A DNA stretch of 64,000 nucleotides from Ambrosia x helenae (GCA_030844895.1 CM061230.1:5186705-5250704), one strand, 5' to 3'. Positions 1-11,078 are shown, counted from the stretch's first letter. Numbers and translations: made by a program. Notes: a model not told the origin generated them from the letters alone.

Positions 1-315
1 TCACGCCACCACCACCTATGGTTTTTTGGAGGTTAAAGAGGAATTGACGTGACTGTCACATGTTGCTCCATGCCCCTTTCACCCCATGATCACACCCTGT
101 AGTCTTAGTGGCAACATGTGTTTATTCCCACCAAAATGGTGCGTGTTAGAGTCCTACAAAGTGCGTAGTAGATGGATTTCGAAAATAAATTTTAGGAGGT
201 GTGTGTTCGCCGTTAAAAAATGTTTTTTTTATATATTCAACTTTTCAAACATCTCAAATGTTACACTAATAGTAAACATTATTATTTTGGGGAGTAAGGT
301 TATTTATTTACTTAC
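1..315. other. Intron 2 of TBL-a running off the left edge
   Basis: The donor of TBL-a exon 2 (minus strand, GTAAGT) lies at 315, so this stretch reads as the start of its second intron. I see no TBL exon 3 here on the minus strand; the conserved D-Y-N start of that exon is absent, so it must lie beyond the window or be lost. Nothing else is recognisable apart from a CCACC-rich patch at 5-20. Confidence 0.55.
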
Positions 316-1014
316 GCGAGCTTTGAAGGCGATTAAATTGGAACCATTAACATAGCTCAAGAATTTCATTTTTGGGTTATGAATGGCAGAATCTAAAAGA
401 CAAACCATTGAAACCCATTGACCTCTATTTAAAGAATCTCCTACAAACACCATCCTCTTGTTCCTTAACCTCTCCAACAATTTTGTTGCATTGAACCTAA
501 CATGAAAACATAACAAACCAAATAATTAATGATCTAGGAGAAATTGAGTAGAATTAAGAAGTCAATATAATTTATATCTTATATAATATTGGTATATATG
601 GACACATTATAAGTTGACATATTAGAGACTTGTGTTAGAGAGATAGAGAGACCTTGGGAGGTCACAATGGTGAGGTTGCCACCTCCAGTGTTGATAGCTT
701 AAATCCTCTCTTCCAAACCTGTTGCAAGCCAATTGATCCGACATGAATTTGCAATCTTTTTCTTTGTAAAGAGGGTAGGAAACGTTATCAAACACCCATT
801 TCCCAGAGAACAAATTGCACTCTGATTGTGAATCTCCGGAAAATGTGACATCTACTCGCGCCTGAGTCATGTTAACGGTGACAAACTCTCTGGTTATATA
901 AACCGCAACAATGAAAAACGCCGCAAAAAGAAGTGAAACAAAGAAGTGCACGATGCTAAATTTCGCTGATGATCCCCATGTTATGGGGACTAAATGTTGG
1001 TTTCTTGCCACCAT
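316..1014 (-). CDS. TBL-a: trichome birefringence-like O-acetyltransferase, 5' part
   Basis: Two exons are visible: exon 1 at 1014-653 and exon 2 at 496-316, with a 156-bp GT-AG intron between. The start ATG at 1014 is followed by a single hydrophobic segment (about residues 19-40), the type II signal anchor of Golgi TBL proteins. The PMR5 N-terminal domain starts near Cys66 (C-N-L-F-S-G-K-W) and ends at the exon border (H-W-R-W-Q-P). Exon 2 carries the catalytic G-D-S at residues 140-142, followed by L-N-R. The family transfers acetyl groups to wall polysaccharides such as xylan; the exact substrate cannot be told here. The C-terminal D-x-x-H half is outside the window. It is on the opposite strand to, and clearly more diverged than, the other TBL copies. 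The visible part has no breaks. Confidence 0.88.
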
Positions 1015-1109
1015 TATTGTAAAACCGTATCTTTTAGAAAATGTTGTTTTTTTTATGCAGTTTCTAGCTTATAAGTTAGGTTTTCTCCCCTATATAAGTT
1101 TAAAATAGC

Positions 1110-1682
1110 TGGTAGGAATTGATGTATATAGATGGGTTAGGAGTAGTGGCCAAGTCAGGTTTAATGGATTGGATTTGAATACTCCCTTTCAAAATAATTA
1201 TAACACCTACATTTAAAGTAAGGATTAATTATACATTGTTTTTTTTTTTTTTTTTAAAGATCCAGCAAAAAGCTATGAAGGCATAATTTTAAATATATTG
1301 CTTGAGCAACAAATTTCAGCCATCACGCATATACTCAACATTTAGCTAGATAGCTATAAACGTGAACAATATGTTAAGTTGTCCTGGTTTGCAATTTTAC
1401 AAGGGTGCTAAATATCCACACAACACATGTTACCCGTTCTAAAAGAAAATGTATAAATGCTAGCTAGTTTATTACACACATGGAGACGGACACATCCAGA
1501 GAGAAAAAAGAGTTTTATATATCATACAAATAGCCTAATAAATGAAGAAAAGATTTTTTTTTTCGATCTTGTTAAATATGTATCTTAGTCGTAAAATCTT
1601 TTTTTTTTTTCGTGTAGTTACTCTAGTAGAGGAATTATACAATTTTTTTTATATTACTCTATTTAAACTACTGTAATTACTT
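1110..1682. other. Intergenic, nothing recognised
   Basis: AT-rich sequence with T-runs near 1238-1253 and 1555-1608. It is upstream of TBL-a (minus strand), so the TBL-a promoter should lie in the first part, but I see no convincing TATA box at a defined distance. No coding potential is seen. Confidence 0.5.
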
Positions 1683-1685
1683 TAA

Positions 1686-2485
1686 GGTAGCGTTTGGTAT
1701 GCTGGAATGGAAGACGTAATCAACCATCACGAGGTAATGAAATATTATGTGTTTGGTTAGTCAATGGAATGAAATCACTCATTCCCTAAAGCATTCCATT
1801 ATCTCAAAACCATTTCATCCATTCCTCATGTTTTTTTTTCCATTTCATCCCTCTTTCACCCTTCATTAACAACACTAAAGCTCACCACCAGGCACCAACC
1901 AACATCGTCACCACCTAATACTACAACAAACCACCATTGTCACCACCACCCACCACCACCACCACCACCACCATCTCCCACAACCACCTCCCACCACCAC
2001 TGCCACCACCCACCACCTCGCCGCCACCTCCACCCTTCACCGCTGCCACCACTGTCACCCACCCACCACCACCGTCGCCGCCATCCACATCACCTACCAA
2101 AGCAACTGCCACCTACCGTTTCCGCAACCCACCATCACCGCCACTAACCACCACTAACCACCGATGTCATCTACCACCACCACCCACCACCGTTACCTGC
2201 CCACCACCATTGCATGCCACCATCACCTCCACCCACCACCATCACCACATATCACCACCCACCATCACCGCCACTAACCACAACCCACCATTGGCTCTAA
2301 CCACTGATTTTATCTTTCTTCTTTTACTGCCGGGAAAAAAACATAAAGTAATACTTTGTTTCGTTCCCACGTGACAACCAAACAAGACATGGAATAGTAA
2401 TGATCCATTTCATTATCTTGTCAATTTCATTACCTCGTCCATTCTATTATTTCATCTATTTATTTACCTCATACCTAACAGACCC
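1686..2485. mobile_element. PIF/Harbinger (Tourist-like) MITE with CCACCA expansion
   Basis: The element starts GGTAGCGTTTGGTATG and ends CATACCTAACAGACCC; the ends are imperfect inverted repeats (11 of 16). It is flanked on both sides by TAA (1683-1685 and 2486-2488), the 3-bp target duplication of PIF/Harbinger elements. There is no transposase. Its centre is a long CCACCA-type expansion, which gives spurious Pro/Thr/His-rich reading frames. At 800 bp it is long for a MITE, and the expansion explains much of that. Confidence 0.7.
1895..2290. repeat. Imperfect CCACCA/CACCAT microsatellite tract
   Basis: About 400 bp of pyrimidine-rich plus strand made of CCACCA, CACCAC and CCATCACCG words, lying inside the MITE. 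It keeps long frames open on both strands, which I treat as low-complexity artefacts. Confidence 0.9.
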
Positions 2486-2636
2486 TAATAGAGTATTTAC
2501 GGTAAAAAAAAATTAATTGTTTTTATATTATTAAACTAGAAAGCATGTTTAAGTTGATGGGAAAAAAAATTTCCCTCTTCACTTCTCAAGTTAGCAGATT
2601 CAACTCATTTATATTTGATCATTACATTATATATAT

Positions 2637-2991
2637 GGGAAGAGTTATAATGAAAACCCTACTGAGTTGTGAAAACCTATGAGAACCCTATGAATTTTTT
2701 TTATTAAAAAATTGGGTTGTAATATAAATATTTTCAAGCATTTTACGAAAAAAAAAAAAACGCAGACCAGATTTTGATTTTTTTAAATTATGTAAAATTT
2801 ATGTTGTTCAATGTTACATATGTGTGTTCTGACGTTTTATTTGTTTAATTTTAAAAAAAAATTCAGTCGGCGTTTTTTTGACAAAAATGTTAATATTACA
2901 TGCCCAAATTTTTGCAAAAAAAAAAATAATAATAATAATAATTTTTATAGGGTTTTCACAACTAAAGTGAGTTTCCATCCTATACTTTCCC
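2637..2991. mobile_element. MULE-like MITE with about 43-bp terminal inverted repeats
   Basis: The left end starts GGGAAGAGTTATAATG; the reverse complement of the right end starts GGGAAAGTATAGGATG, and the match continues through TTGTGAAAACCCT about 43 bp in. Both flanks are the 9-mer TATATATAT (2628-2636 and 2992-3000), the length expected of Mutator-like target duplications, although the low complexity weakens that. There is no coding content. It abuts the Helitron that starts at 3003. Confidence 0.6.
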
Positions 2992-3002
2992 TATATATAT
3001 AA

Positions 3003-4082
3003 CTAGCTGATTACCCCGGGAGGGTTCCGGGGTTGAAAAATCTAATTTTAGGTGATAACCTATTGCAAATGGCTCAAGTTAACTAACCGCAAAATCTCTC
3101 AATCATTGCATGTTCATAGTATTCTAATCAGTAATAACTCATATTCCCGAATCTAAAACCTAATCAGTAATCATATAAAGAATAACTTATGTAAGATGCA
3201 ACTATTAAAAAACTCATCACATCTCTTTAATTTCTCACATTCTAATGGCTCTTATAATTCCTAACCTAATCAACTAAGCAAACACTTAAATTGGAAGTTG
3301 TAATCATTGCATCTCATTATGCCACGTGGCATAATCAAGAAATGGTTGAGGCCACCATTGAACGCCACGTCAGCAACTATCAATTCTTTCCGGAGCGTTC
3401 CGGGGTTGAAAAATATAACCATTCTAATAATACTAATACTAATACTAATAGTAATAATTATTACTCTTGTAATTAAATAAATAAAAAAATAACCTTGCTA
3501 TAAGGTGTCACCATGTGTTGCAGTGTTGTGCGATTTTTTCTCCTAACTTCTCTTGATGAAGTATACCTAGTAAAATTTCAATGATAACATGGCGATTGGG
3601 CTGATTTTCAACATCGTAGATAAGAACCTGGTTTAAAAGAAAAAAACATGATTAATGAATAACAGAACACTTTGTGTGTTTTTTCTTGTGTGAATGAAAC
3701 CCCACAAAAAATAGTCGATTTTTCTCCGTTTTTTATATAGGACTAGGGTATTCGTTGGAAAGATAATAAAACGCTCGTTAATTTGGTGTAATTTTTTTCT
3801 TTAAAAAATCCCGTATATAAAAGATATAAACGTTTAAAAATTATGGGAGGAAACATGAGAGTGGAAATTTTAAATTTATTTTTAAATTCTTTTTTTCCTA
3901 AAATAACTCAATTTAATTTAGGGTTTTATGTTTATCTTTTTTTTTTAAATTAAAAAAGGAAATAGTTATAGTTAAAAACACTAAAATCTTTCAATTATGA
4001 TGCCACGTGACACTCTCAAGGAGAGGTTGAGGCCTCTATTACACGCCACGTCAGCATATACGTTTTCTTTTATATGTATAGA
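3003..4082 (-). mobile_element. Non-autonomous Helitron
   Basis: Read on the minus strand, the element begins TCTATACATATAAAAG at 4082 and ends TAATCAGCTAG at 3003. The end is preceded by a hairpin with a perfect CCCCGG/CCGGGG stem (about 3014-3032). The flanking bases are A at 3002 and T at 4083, the A/T insertion point expected of Helitrons. A second, similar hairpin-like stretch (GTTCCGGGGTTG) recurs near 3397-3410, and a block containing GCCACGTNNNA and CGCCACGTCAGC occurs twice (3321-3375 and 4000-4055). This suggests one Helitron inserted in, or captured the end of, another. No Rep/helicase is present. Confidence 0.72.
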
Positions 4083-4925
4083 TAGATCATCGTGTAAGAA
4101 CTAGTCTGTGCTATTCATTACTTCTAAGAATTTTTTTTAGCTAACGCATATTTTCTAGTTTTGTTTATTGTTTTTTATTTGCATACGTGTTTAAATTGAA
4201 AAATAAGTATAGTACGCATATATACAAATGTGTAGAATGATTGTGTGTGTGCATGTATATAAAAAGAAGATTATGGTTCAGAACTAATATGTATACATTC
4301 GTGTTTCAATTTGTCATTTAAGCATTATACAAACGCTTTTGAAATTTGAAATTTCCTGCCGTTAACCCGTCTCTTTGAGCTTTAAAGTGTGCATGAGGGT
4401 TCAAAGCTTAATGACATTGTACCAAATGCATAAAAAATTACACATGTTAGAAAATTTTAAGATATTTGGTGAAATTTTCATTTATCCATCCTATATGCAT
4501 TATATATGTGGATTTGAAATAACCATAAGTTGTGAGAACCACATCCAAATAAATAACATAGAATACCATACCTAGAAATTGCTTTTTATCCCCACTGTTT
4601 AAAGTTATCATGACAAACTCTTTTTGTATATTGATAAAAGTTTATTGGTGATTGGTGATGGACTGATGGTGGTGTTGTGGGGTGGCAGGAGAAGATGGTT
4701 AGGTTGGTGCCGTTGGCAGTTGGTGACATGTCTAAATAGCATTCGTTAGCTTCAAGTCTGTTTCATCTCTTTCCTGGCATATACTTCCATTAAAGAAAAC
4801 ACCAAATGAACTTTTATTAGCACCTATCCAAACAAATCATAACCATGTTATTAGCACCTAATAAGTTTTTTCCTAGTCGAAAATCTTTAGTTTAATTCAA
4901 CCATATCAAAATATTTACATTTATA
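4083..4925. other. Intergenic, nothing recognised
   Basis: AT-rich sequence with no supportable coding frame. A short direct repeat (AAATGAACTTTTATT) near 4805 and 4957 may mark an old insertion at the edge of the LINE fragment, but I cannot define ends. Confidence 0.4.
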
Positions 4926-4929
4926 TGAG

Positions 4930-5215
4930 CCAGATTTTTTTTTTTCCTAACAACCAAATGAACTTTTATTCCTTCAAACCTGCACCAATATTGTTGTAAA
5001 GGTATTTTTTCCATCTTTACTATCCATAAGTACGTCGTCTTTTTTATTTCTTTTACCACTTGCATAGCGGATTTGTTTGTGCCTTTAAAAATCTTTTGGT
5101 TTCTTCTATTCCATATGCACCACAAGGTCATTAGAAAGATTGCAGTTAAGGCTATATGGTGTGGAGTGAAGCTCCCATCCACATTAGCTTGATAAAGTCT
5201 CCTAATATTGTCTTA
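4930..5215 (-). pseudogene. LINE ORF2 C-terminal fragment
   Basis: Read from about 5215 leftwards, the frame has the pattern found at the C terminus of plant L1-type ORF2 proteins: a W-C-I-W-N-R-R-N motif followed about 20 residues later by V-V-K-E-I-K and Y-L-W. This is the tail after the zinc-binding domain of the reverse transcriptase. No RT catalytic core, endonuclease or poly-A tail is seen, so this is an immobile fragment. It sits directly beside a dead Harbinger element. Confidence 0.6.
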
Positions 5216-5464
5216 GGCACGTAGACATCACATAGGCAAAGAAGGCTTTGCCTTCCGCATATAGGAAAAAAAAAGGGGTGGTGATAGAGGGAAAGGGGCA
5301 TCTTGTCTATTTTATTAAATTATTTTATATTCTTTGAAAAATAAAACAATTAACTAAATAAAGACATTTTTAGTAACTATAAAAACACAAATAAAAAACG
5401 TAGCTATAAAGACATTAATAGAAAAAAGAAATTACACAGTCTAATTATCATCATCGTCGTCGTT

Positions 5465-6490
5465 CTCGTTGTACTGTGGACGCCAGCAAATGTGTCCAAC
5501 TAAATTCGATCTAAGGTTGCGATACGTCTATTTGTTAAAAATATTGTGTCTGTTAGTTGTCTTGCCTGTTCACCAATGTCAACAATATTTGGTTGCGTAT
5601 CCTCCTCGTTCTATTGGCGAATTGCGCGTCCTTCATCCTCCAATTTCATGATGTGTAAAGTAGTGCACACGTACATCACATTTCTGATTCTATATTATTC
5701 CATCATCCTACACGGCATTTTCAAAATGTGTCTTCGTTTATGCAAAACACCAAAAGCTCGCTTGACGTCTTTTCTTGTCGTGATTTTAGCTTTGTTAAAC
5801 TTTGTTCTCTCGTTATTTACAAAAAAGAGGCATTCGATCTAACCTCATTTTTTTAGTCGTTGAAAATTGGTGACTGATTGATACTATTTATATCTTTAGT
5901 TGAAGTGGCCATGCCAAAGACTGCATGCCAAAACCAAAGTTCTTGTGATCCAACCGCTTCAAACATCATAGCTAGTTTTTTATGATGTCCATTGGTGTAT
6001 TGGTTGCGCCATGCAGTTGGACAAAGTTCCCATTCCATATAATCGATACTACCCACAATCCCATGGAAACCATATATATTATCATGAAACTCTAAAATTT
6101 GTTGTATGTCACCAAACATAGATTTTCTCAAATATCTTTTTCATAGAGTTTAACAACATACTCACAGAAATAATGAAGACTTTCCATCACCATTCATTCT
6201 GACATTTTTTAAATCATTTACTATTCTTAGAAATAATCGTTTGCTCATACGAAAACGTTGCTTAAAATTATTATGATCATATAAGGATCGGGTGAAGAAC
6301 AATCACATACCAATAGTTCATGTGCAGCGACCCAATTACGTTTTCTCCTTCTTTGGGTTGTGAATTGCCAACTTCTTCCACAATACTCTGCACAACTGTT
6401 TGAATCGATGATGTTGTTAGATCAGATCCCTTGTCAGATGAGGATGATATAAGAATTCGTGGAATGAAGATGAGGAACTTGATGATTGCA
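5465..6490 (-). pseudogene. PIF/Harbinger transposase, decayed (DDE_4 type)
   Basis: In minus-strand order: an R-R-R-K-R-N-W-V-A-A-H-E start region (about 6350-6325), the F-R-M-S-K-R-L-F-L-R-I-V-N-D-L motif (about 6260-6210), an open part at 6131-5853 with G-S-I-D-Y-M-E-W-E (first catalytic Asp) and D-I-N-S-I-N-Q-S-P (second Asp), then R-K-D-V-K-R-A-F-G-V-L (about 5780) and L-H-I-M-K-L-E-D-E-G-R-A-I (about 5650-5610). Several frameshifts separate these parts. In the third motif the position that is usually Glu (D-V-E-R-A-F-G) is Lys, so the catalytic triad is broken as well. The ORF1 partner and the terminal repeats were not found. Confidence 0.8.
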
Positions 6491-6797
6491 TTTTTTTAAG
6501 AAATGGGGTTTTTTTAAGGAGATAGAAATTGTGCTGTTTGTATGGAAACATAGATTTTTTTTATGTTGTAGAAGGGTGTTAATATATAAATAATTTTAAG
6601 TTTTTTATAAGAGTCATACGCGCATGGGTTTTCCCACATCAAGGAAGGGCTACACCGGGAAGTTTTTGGGAGGGGGTGGTCACGGGGGAGGATGTGGTGC
6701 TAACAAAATGACAACCAAAACCAGGAAAAAAATAAAATGAAAACACAAATACAAATTTCTTACATCAAGTGACTCACATGGACATAAATGTCGACAA
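6491..6797. other. Flank left of the copia locus, unassigned
   Basis: It contains G-rich stretches (about 6655-6700) that could be part of the Harbinger element's right end, but I could not pair them with a left inverted repeat. The last five bases (AGTCT, 6798-6802) are the left target duplication of the solo copia LTR. Confidence 0.4.
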
Positions 6798-6802
6798 AGT
6801 CT

Positions 6803-7135
6803 TGTTGGACGTTAATGTTATATAAGCTAGATATACAAACCGGTTCACAACATCCATGACGGTTCACAAACAAAACAGACGCGACGGTTCAATCTTAAAG
6901 ACACAATAGACGCAATGCTTCGAAATCACAGTCACGTCGTTTAGATTAATTATCTTATGTATATATAGTTTCCATTTGTTTCATTTGACAGTTATCAAGT
7001 TTCTTTATCACAAACCAAGATACAAAACACTTTGTAATCATATGATCAATCCGATCAATTTCAATATAATTATTATTATCGTTCTTTATCAGTTTTGTTA
7101 TCAATTTGCATTTATCTTTCGTAAATCGGCCAACA
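6803..7135 (+). repeat. Solo copia LTR with intact target duplication
   Basis: 333 bp starting TGTTGGACG and ending GGCCAACA, flanked by AGTCT on both sides (6798-6802 and 7136-7140). It is nearly identical to the LTRs at 8345-8677 and 17066-17401, which start TATTGG instead of TGTTGG. The TSD on both sides shows a normal solo LTR left by LTR-LTR recombination. A TATA-like run (TATGTATATATAG) lies near 6956. The short reading frame inside is an LTR artefact repeated in all three copies. Confidence 0.88.
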
Positions 7136-7362
7136 AGTCTATCTCGACAACTTTATTGAAGTTTAGGGATTATATGATAAGTTTATTTAAATAGAGTGAT
7201 TAAACATTAAAGCATAGATCAACTGAAAACGTTTATAATATAAGCACCCGTCTCATTTCCGAATTGTAAACCAACAATTTTTTTTTTACGTAAGCACATA
7301 AAACTCAAGAGGGTCAAAATGATATTTACATAGTTTTTAGAGAGATGAGAGATGAAACTTGT
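7136..7362. other. Flank segment duplicated at 17402-17633
   Basis: This sequence after the solo LTR (starting with the TSD AGTCT) is almost identical to the 232 bp after the 3' LTR of the full copia element. It includes the GATGAGAGATG stretch just before the breakpoint. Both copies therefore descend from the same genomic flank, so the locus itself was duplicated in tandem. Confidence 0.85.
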
Positions 7363-8332
7363 AAAGGGATGGAAGTTACCTATGATCAAGAAACGAGATG
7401 ATTTAATTATAGCTAGTGACTGCATGGAGGAAATTATCTCATTCAAGGAATCCATGCAAAGGGAGTTTGAGATGACAGATATGGGAAAACTACATTATTT
7501 CTTAGGGATGGAAGTTACCTGTGATCAAGAAACGATAAAGATCTCTCAAACCAAATATGCAAAAGATATACTTGAAAGATTCAGAATGGCAGATAGTATT
7601 CAAGCTTCGACTCCAATGGAATATGGATTAAAGCTGATCAAGAACAGCAAAGAAGAAAATATTGACCCAAGTTTATATCTTAGTTTAGTTGGAAGTCTCA
7701 TGTATTTAACAAACACAAGACCTGACATAATGTTCGCGGTCAGCAAAATTAGCAGATTCATGGATCAACCAAAGAAGTCACATTGGGAAGCAGGAAAACA
7801 TATATTTAGATATATAAAAGGCACTTCAGAATATGGAATAGTATACAACAAAAACTCATTTAAATTGAAGGGCTATAGTGATAGTGACTATACAGGAAAT
7901 ATAGATGATAGTAAAATCACATCAGGATATATATTCAATATAGGATCAGGAGCAATCTCGTGGCAATCAAAGAAACAAAAGGTGGTAGCATTATCATCAA
8001 CAAAAGCAGAATACATTGCTTTATCACTCACTGGATGTCAAGCTCTATGGCTCAAAGGAATCTTAAAAGAATTAGAGTTTGACACAAATAAGGCAATCAC
8101 CTTATACTATGACAACAAATCTACCATCAATCTCACAAAAGATCCAGTCTATCATGGGAAAAGCAAACATATCAGAATCAAATATCACTTCATAAGAGAT
8201 ATAATTAAGACTGAAGACGTGCAGATAAAGTACTGCAACACTAAAGATCAAGTAGCGGATATATTCACCAAAGCACTACAACCAAAGGACTTAACAAGAC
8301 TACGCACTATGTTAAATGTACTACCAATCTAG
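7363..8332 (+). pseudogene. Displaced copia RT C-terminus and RNase H
   Basis: The frame from about 7400 to the TAG at 8330-8332 matches 16121-17053 of the full element. It holds the segment just after the Y-V-D-D box of reverse transcriptase and the whole RNase H domain (S-D-S-D-Y, S-S-T-K-A-E-Y, Y-D-N-K-S-T). It lacks the rest of pol and has no start of its own. Differences from the downstream copy include Y-T-G for Y-A-G, K-I-T-S-G for K-S-T-S-G and Y-Y-D-N for Y-C-D-N, all at usually conserved sites. At its left end about 31 bp (7364-7394) repeat a stretch from about 100 bp downstream in the same gene (16226-16257), joined to the GATGATTTAATTATAG of 16119. It is followed by a polypurine tract and the LTR at 8345. 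Confidence 0.9.
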
Positions 8333-8344
8333 CTTAAGGGAGGG

Positions 8345-8677
8345 TATTGGACGTTAATGTTATATAAGCTAGATATACAAACCGGTTCACAACATCCATG
8401 ACGGTTCACAAACAAAACAGACGCGACGGTTCAATCTTAAAGACACAATAGACGCAATGCTTCGAAATCACAGTCACGTCGTTTAGATTAATTATCTTAT
8501 GTATATATAGTTTCCATTTGTTTCATTTGACAGTTATCAAGTTTCTTTATCACAAACCAAGATACAAAACACTTTGTAATCATACGATCAATCCGATCAA
8601 TTTCAATATAATTATTATTATCGTTCTTTATCAGTTTTGTTATCAATTTGCATTTATCTTTCGTAAATCGGTCAACA
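8345..8677 (+). repeat. 5' LTR of the copia element
   Basis: 333 bp, starting TATTGGACG and ending GGTCAACA. It differs from the 3' LTR by a few substitutions and a 3-bp length change (ATT) in an ATT run, so the insertion is fairly young. A polypurine stretch (TTAAGGGAGGG) precedes it, as expected for the 3' LTR of the displaced copy to its left. Confidence 0.9.
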
Positions 8678-8680
8678 AAC

Positions 8681-8693
8681 TGATATCAAAGCC
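8681..8693 (+). promoter_or_regulatory. Primer binding site, decayed tRNA-iMet type
   Basis: TGATATCAAAGCC, three bases after the 5' LTR, matches the usual TGGTATCAGAGCC at 11 of 13 positions. The two changes would weaken priming. Confidence 0.75.
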
Positions 8694-9232
8694 AAGGAAA
8701 CGAAGAAATTATTCAAACACAATCATCGATCCGGTTATCATATTCAAACGAAAAACAGAGGATCACTTCGATTGTTCAAGAAGGGTGTAAAGAATCGAAA
8801 AACAACAAGAGGATTTACACGAATCATATCAACAAGAAACTCTCATCGAATCACAAAGAAAAAAAATCGTCTGTAAATTCCCTGATCTTCAATCTGTTTT
8901 TGATTATTTTTCCTTCGTAGAACAGAGTACAATATTACTCCGATTATTATTTAGCGTGCGATTGTTAAACTGTTATTACTTACATAAGAATCGTATAGGA
9001 TAGATTGGAAAACATATTTAGGATTTATCCAGATCATCTTCGTTCTTTTGGTCTTCGGATTTTAGGAGGGAATTCAAAGAAAAAATTGTTAATTATTATC
9101 TTTGAATCGTTGACCCTTAAAAAGTCAAACTCCGAATAAAACAAACAGAAGTAATATTTTGGGTTATCCTTTCTGGTTTCGAGATTAATTCTTTAATCTC
9201 AACACACATCAACAATTATTATTAAAAAAAAT

Positions 9233-9774
9233 ATGACAACACAAGGAGGAGTACAAACCCAAATTCCAAAATTATTAGGACAAAATTTCTATCATTGGCA
9301 CATTCAAATGAAAGTACTTTTAGAATCTCAAGATTTGTGGAATGTAGTAGAGGATGGTGTTAGGGAATTACCAAATGATGCAAGTGATGCCTTACGAAAA
9401 GAACACAAAGAGCAAAATAAGAAGGATAAGAAGGCACTTCACTATTTATTTCAAGCATCAACTGAAACAATATTTGAAAGAATTGCTAATGCAAAATCAT
9501 CTAAGGAAGCATGGAAAATATTATACAAATCATATCATGGAGAGCGTCGTGTAAAGACAGTAAAATTACAAACCCTTAGATGTGAATTTGATATCCTAAG
9601 AATGTCAGAAACAGAAACATTAGAATGATATTTTGATAGGGTTACCACAATAGTTAACCAGTTAAGAATGAATGAAGAGGAGTTAAGTGATAAGCGAGTA
9701 GTTGAGAAAATATTGCGTAGTATGACCAGAAAATACGAATCTGTAGTAGTAGCTGTAGAAGAGTCCAAAGATTT
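9233..9774 (+). pseudogene. Copia gag, first part
   Basis: ATG at 9233 opens a UBN2-type copia gag (L-L-G-Q-N-F-Y-H-W, then S-Q-D-L-W-N-V-V-E near residues 30-40). A TGA at 9626-9628 interrupts it, and the same frame then continues (Y-F-D-R-V; V-V-E-K-I-L-R-S) to E-E-S-K-D at 9774. There the gypsy solo LTR splits the gene; the frame resumes at 12451-12456 after the duplicated GATTT. An untranslated leader of about 540 bp separates it from the PBS. Confidence 0.9.
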
Positions 9775-10164
9775 TGTGACACCCGGCATGTTTGGGTCAA
9801 CATTTTTATAAACACATAAGTCTACCTTAGCGGGAAACGTTTATAAACGAACTTAACTGGGTTAGTTGAGTCGGGTCAAGTTAGGATTGTCCAGGGGTCA
9901 ATGATCTAGAGGATCATTGGGAGTCATTTTGGGAATACACTAGAACCGGGTCCCGTTGTTGGTGACATTACATGAACAAATTAAGTATATGTGTAGATTA
10001 TGGGTCGTATGGTGGATTATATACATAGATGTGTTTAAATGATGTGTAAATGATTATCCGTGCTTAATTATGTTAAACATAAACTTAGGTTGCATGCATA
10101 TATGTTAAGGTATGTTAGAATGCGTTAAACACGACAAACTGGAAATCTGGAAAATAACACTCCT

Positions 10165-10288
10165 CTGGTTCGACCGTTCGAAGGGTCGAACAAGGCCCTC
10201 AGCCTGTTAAAGGCCTCCTTCGACCGGACAAAATCACCTTCGACCAACTAAAGCTCCACGTTCGCCCGTACGAAAGGGTCGAACCTGG
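10165..10288. repeat. Word block 1 of solo LTR (GGTCGAA/TTCGACC)
   Basis: Several copies of GTTCGACC, TTCGAC and the reverse GGTCGAAC lie in about 120 bp, ending 7 bp before the TATAAATA box. It is the positional counterpart of the blocks at 37930-38013 (A) and 40048-40215 (C). Confidence 0.8.
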
Positions 10289-11078
10289 ACATAGTATAAA
10301 TACCATCCTTTGTCATTTTTCACCATTTCACAAACCCTAGCCGTCTCAAAACACTCTCTAACAATTTTAAACATTGGGGAAGGAGTTTTTGCCTTTGTTT
10401 TCTATAATCTAACCTACAAACATCTTCTACACAAAGATCTAAGGTGTGTTCTTCATTCTAAATCATTTTTAAAGCATTTCAATTCGTTTTCATTAAACCC
10501 CAAGAGTCCAGATCTGATTCAAACATGTTTTCATGGATAAAAACCTTCCTAATATCTTTCTAAACAAAACCTATTCATAAACAATGAGTTTTCATACAAA
10601 CTAACATGTGTTAATGGTGTTTTATGTGATGTTATGTATTTTTTGATGATTGATTGCTGTATAGATGTTATGATAACGATCTAGGACTATTATTGATGAT
10701 GATTTATGATTGAGATAGGTTACAATTGATTATGGATGATATTATGCTCATTTTGGGTTAGATCTAGGGCTTGTTCATAAGGATGGTGATGAGGATATGA
10801 TTGGGGGGGGGAGTTTATTGTTCATGATAATCTGAGCATATTAAGTTGATTATAGATTGGTTTAATAAAGTTTCCTAATTGGGTAAAGATTGCATGCATG
10901 ATGATGTGACATCTCCATAATTTACTATTTTGGGAAACTTGTAAAACGACTAGATTTTGGGTGTAAAATCGGTAGGGTTTCGTAGGGATATGTTAATGAT
11001 AGTCAACTGCTGTAACTCATGATGTTTCGTGATGTTTTCGGATGTTTTTGACGCGTTTTTGAGGAAACTAAATAACAG

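Noticed and set aside
1937..2374. Pro/Thr/His-rich reading frame
   Set aside because: It is produced by the CCACCA microsatellite in a MITE, and the opposite strand is open too, as expected for low complexity.
6976..7194. Reading frame repeated three times near copia LTRs (also 8518 and 17239)
   Set aside because: It lies in the LTR and is repeated only because the LTR is; no protein family and no start context.
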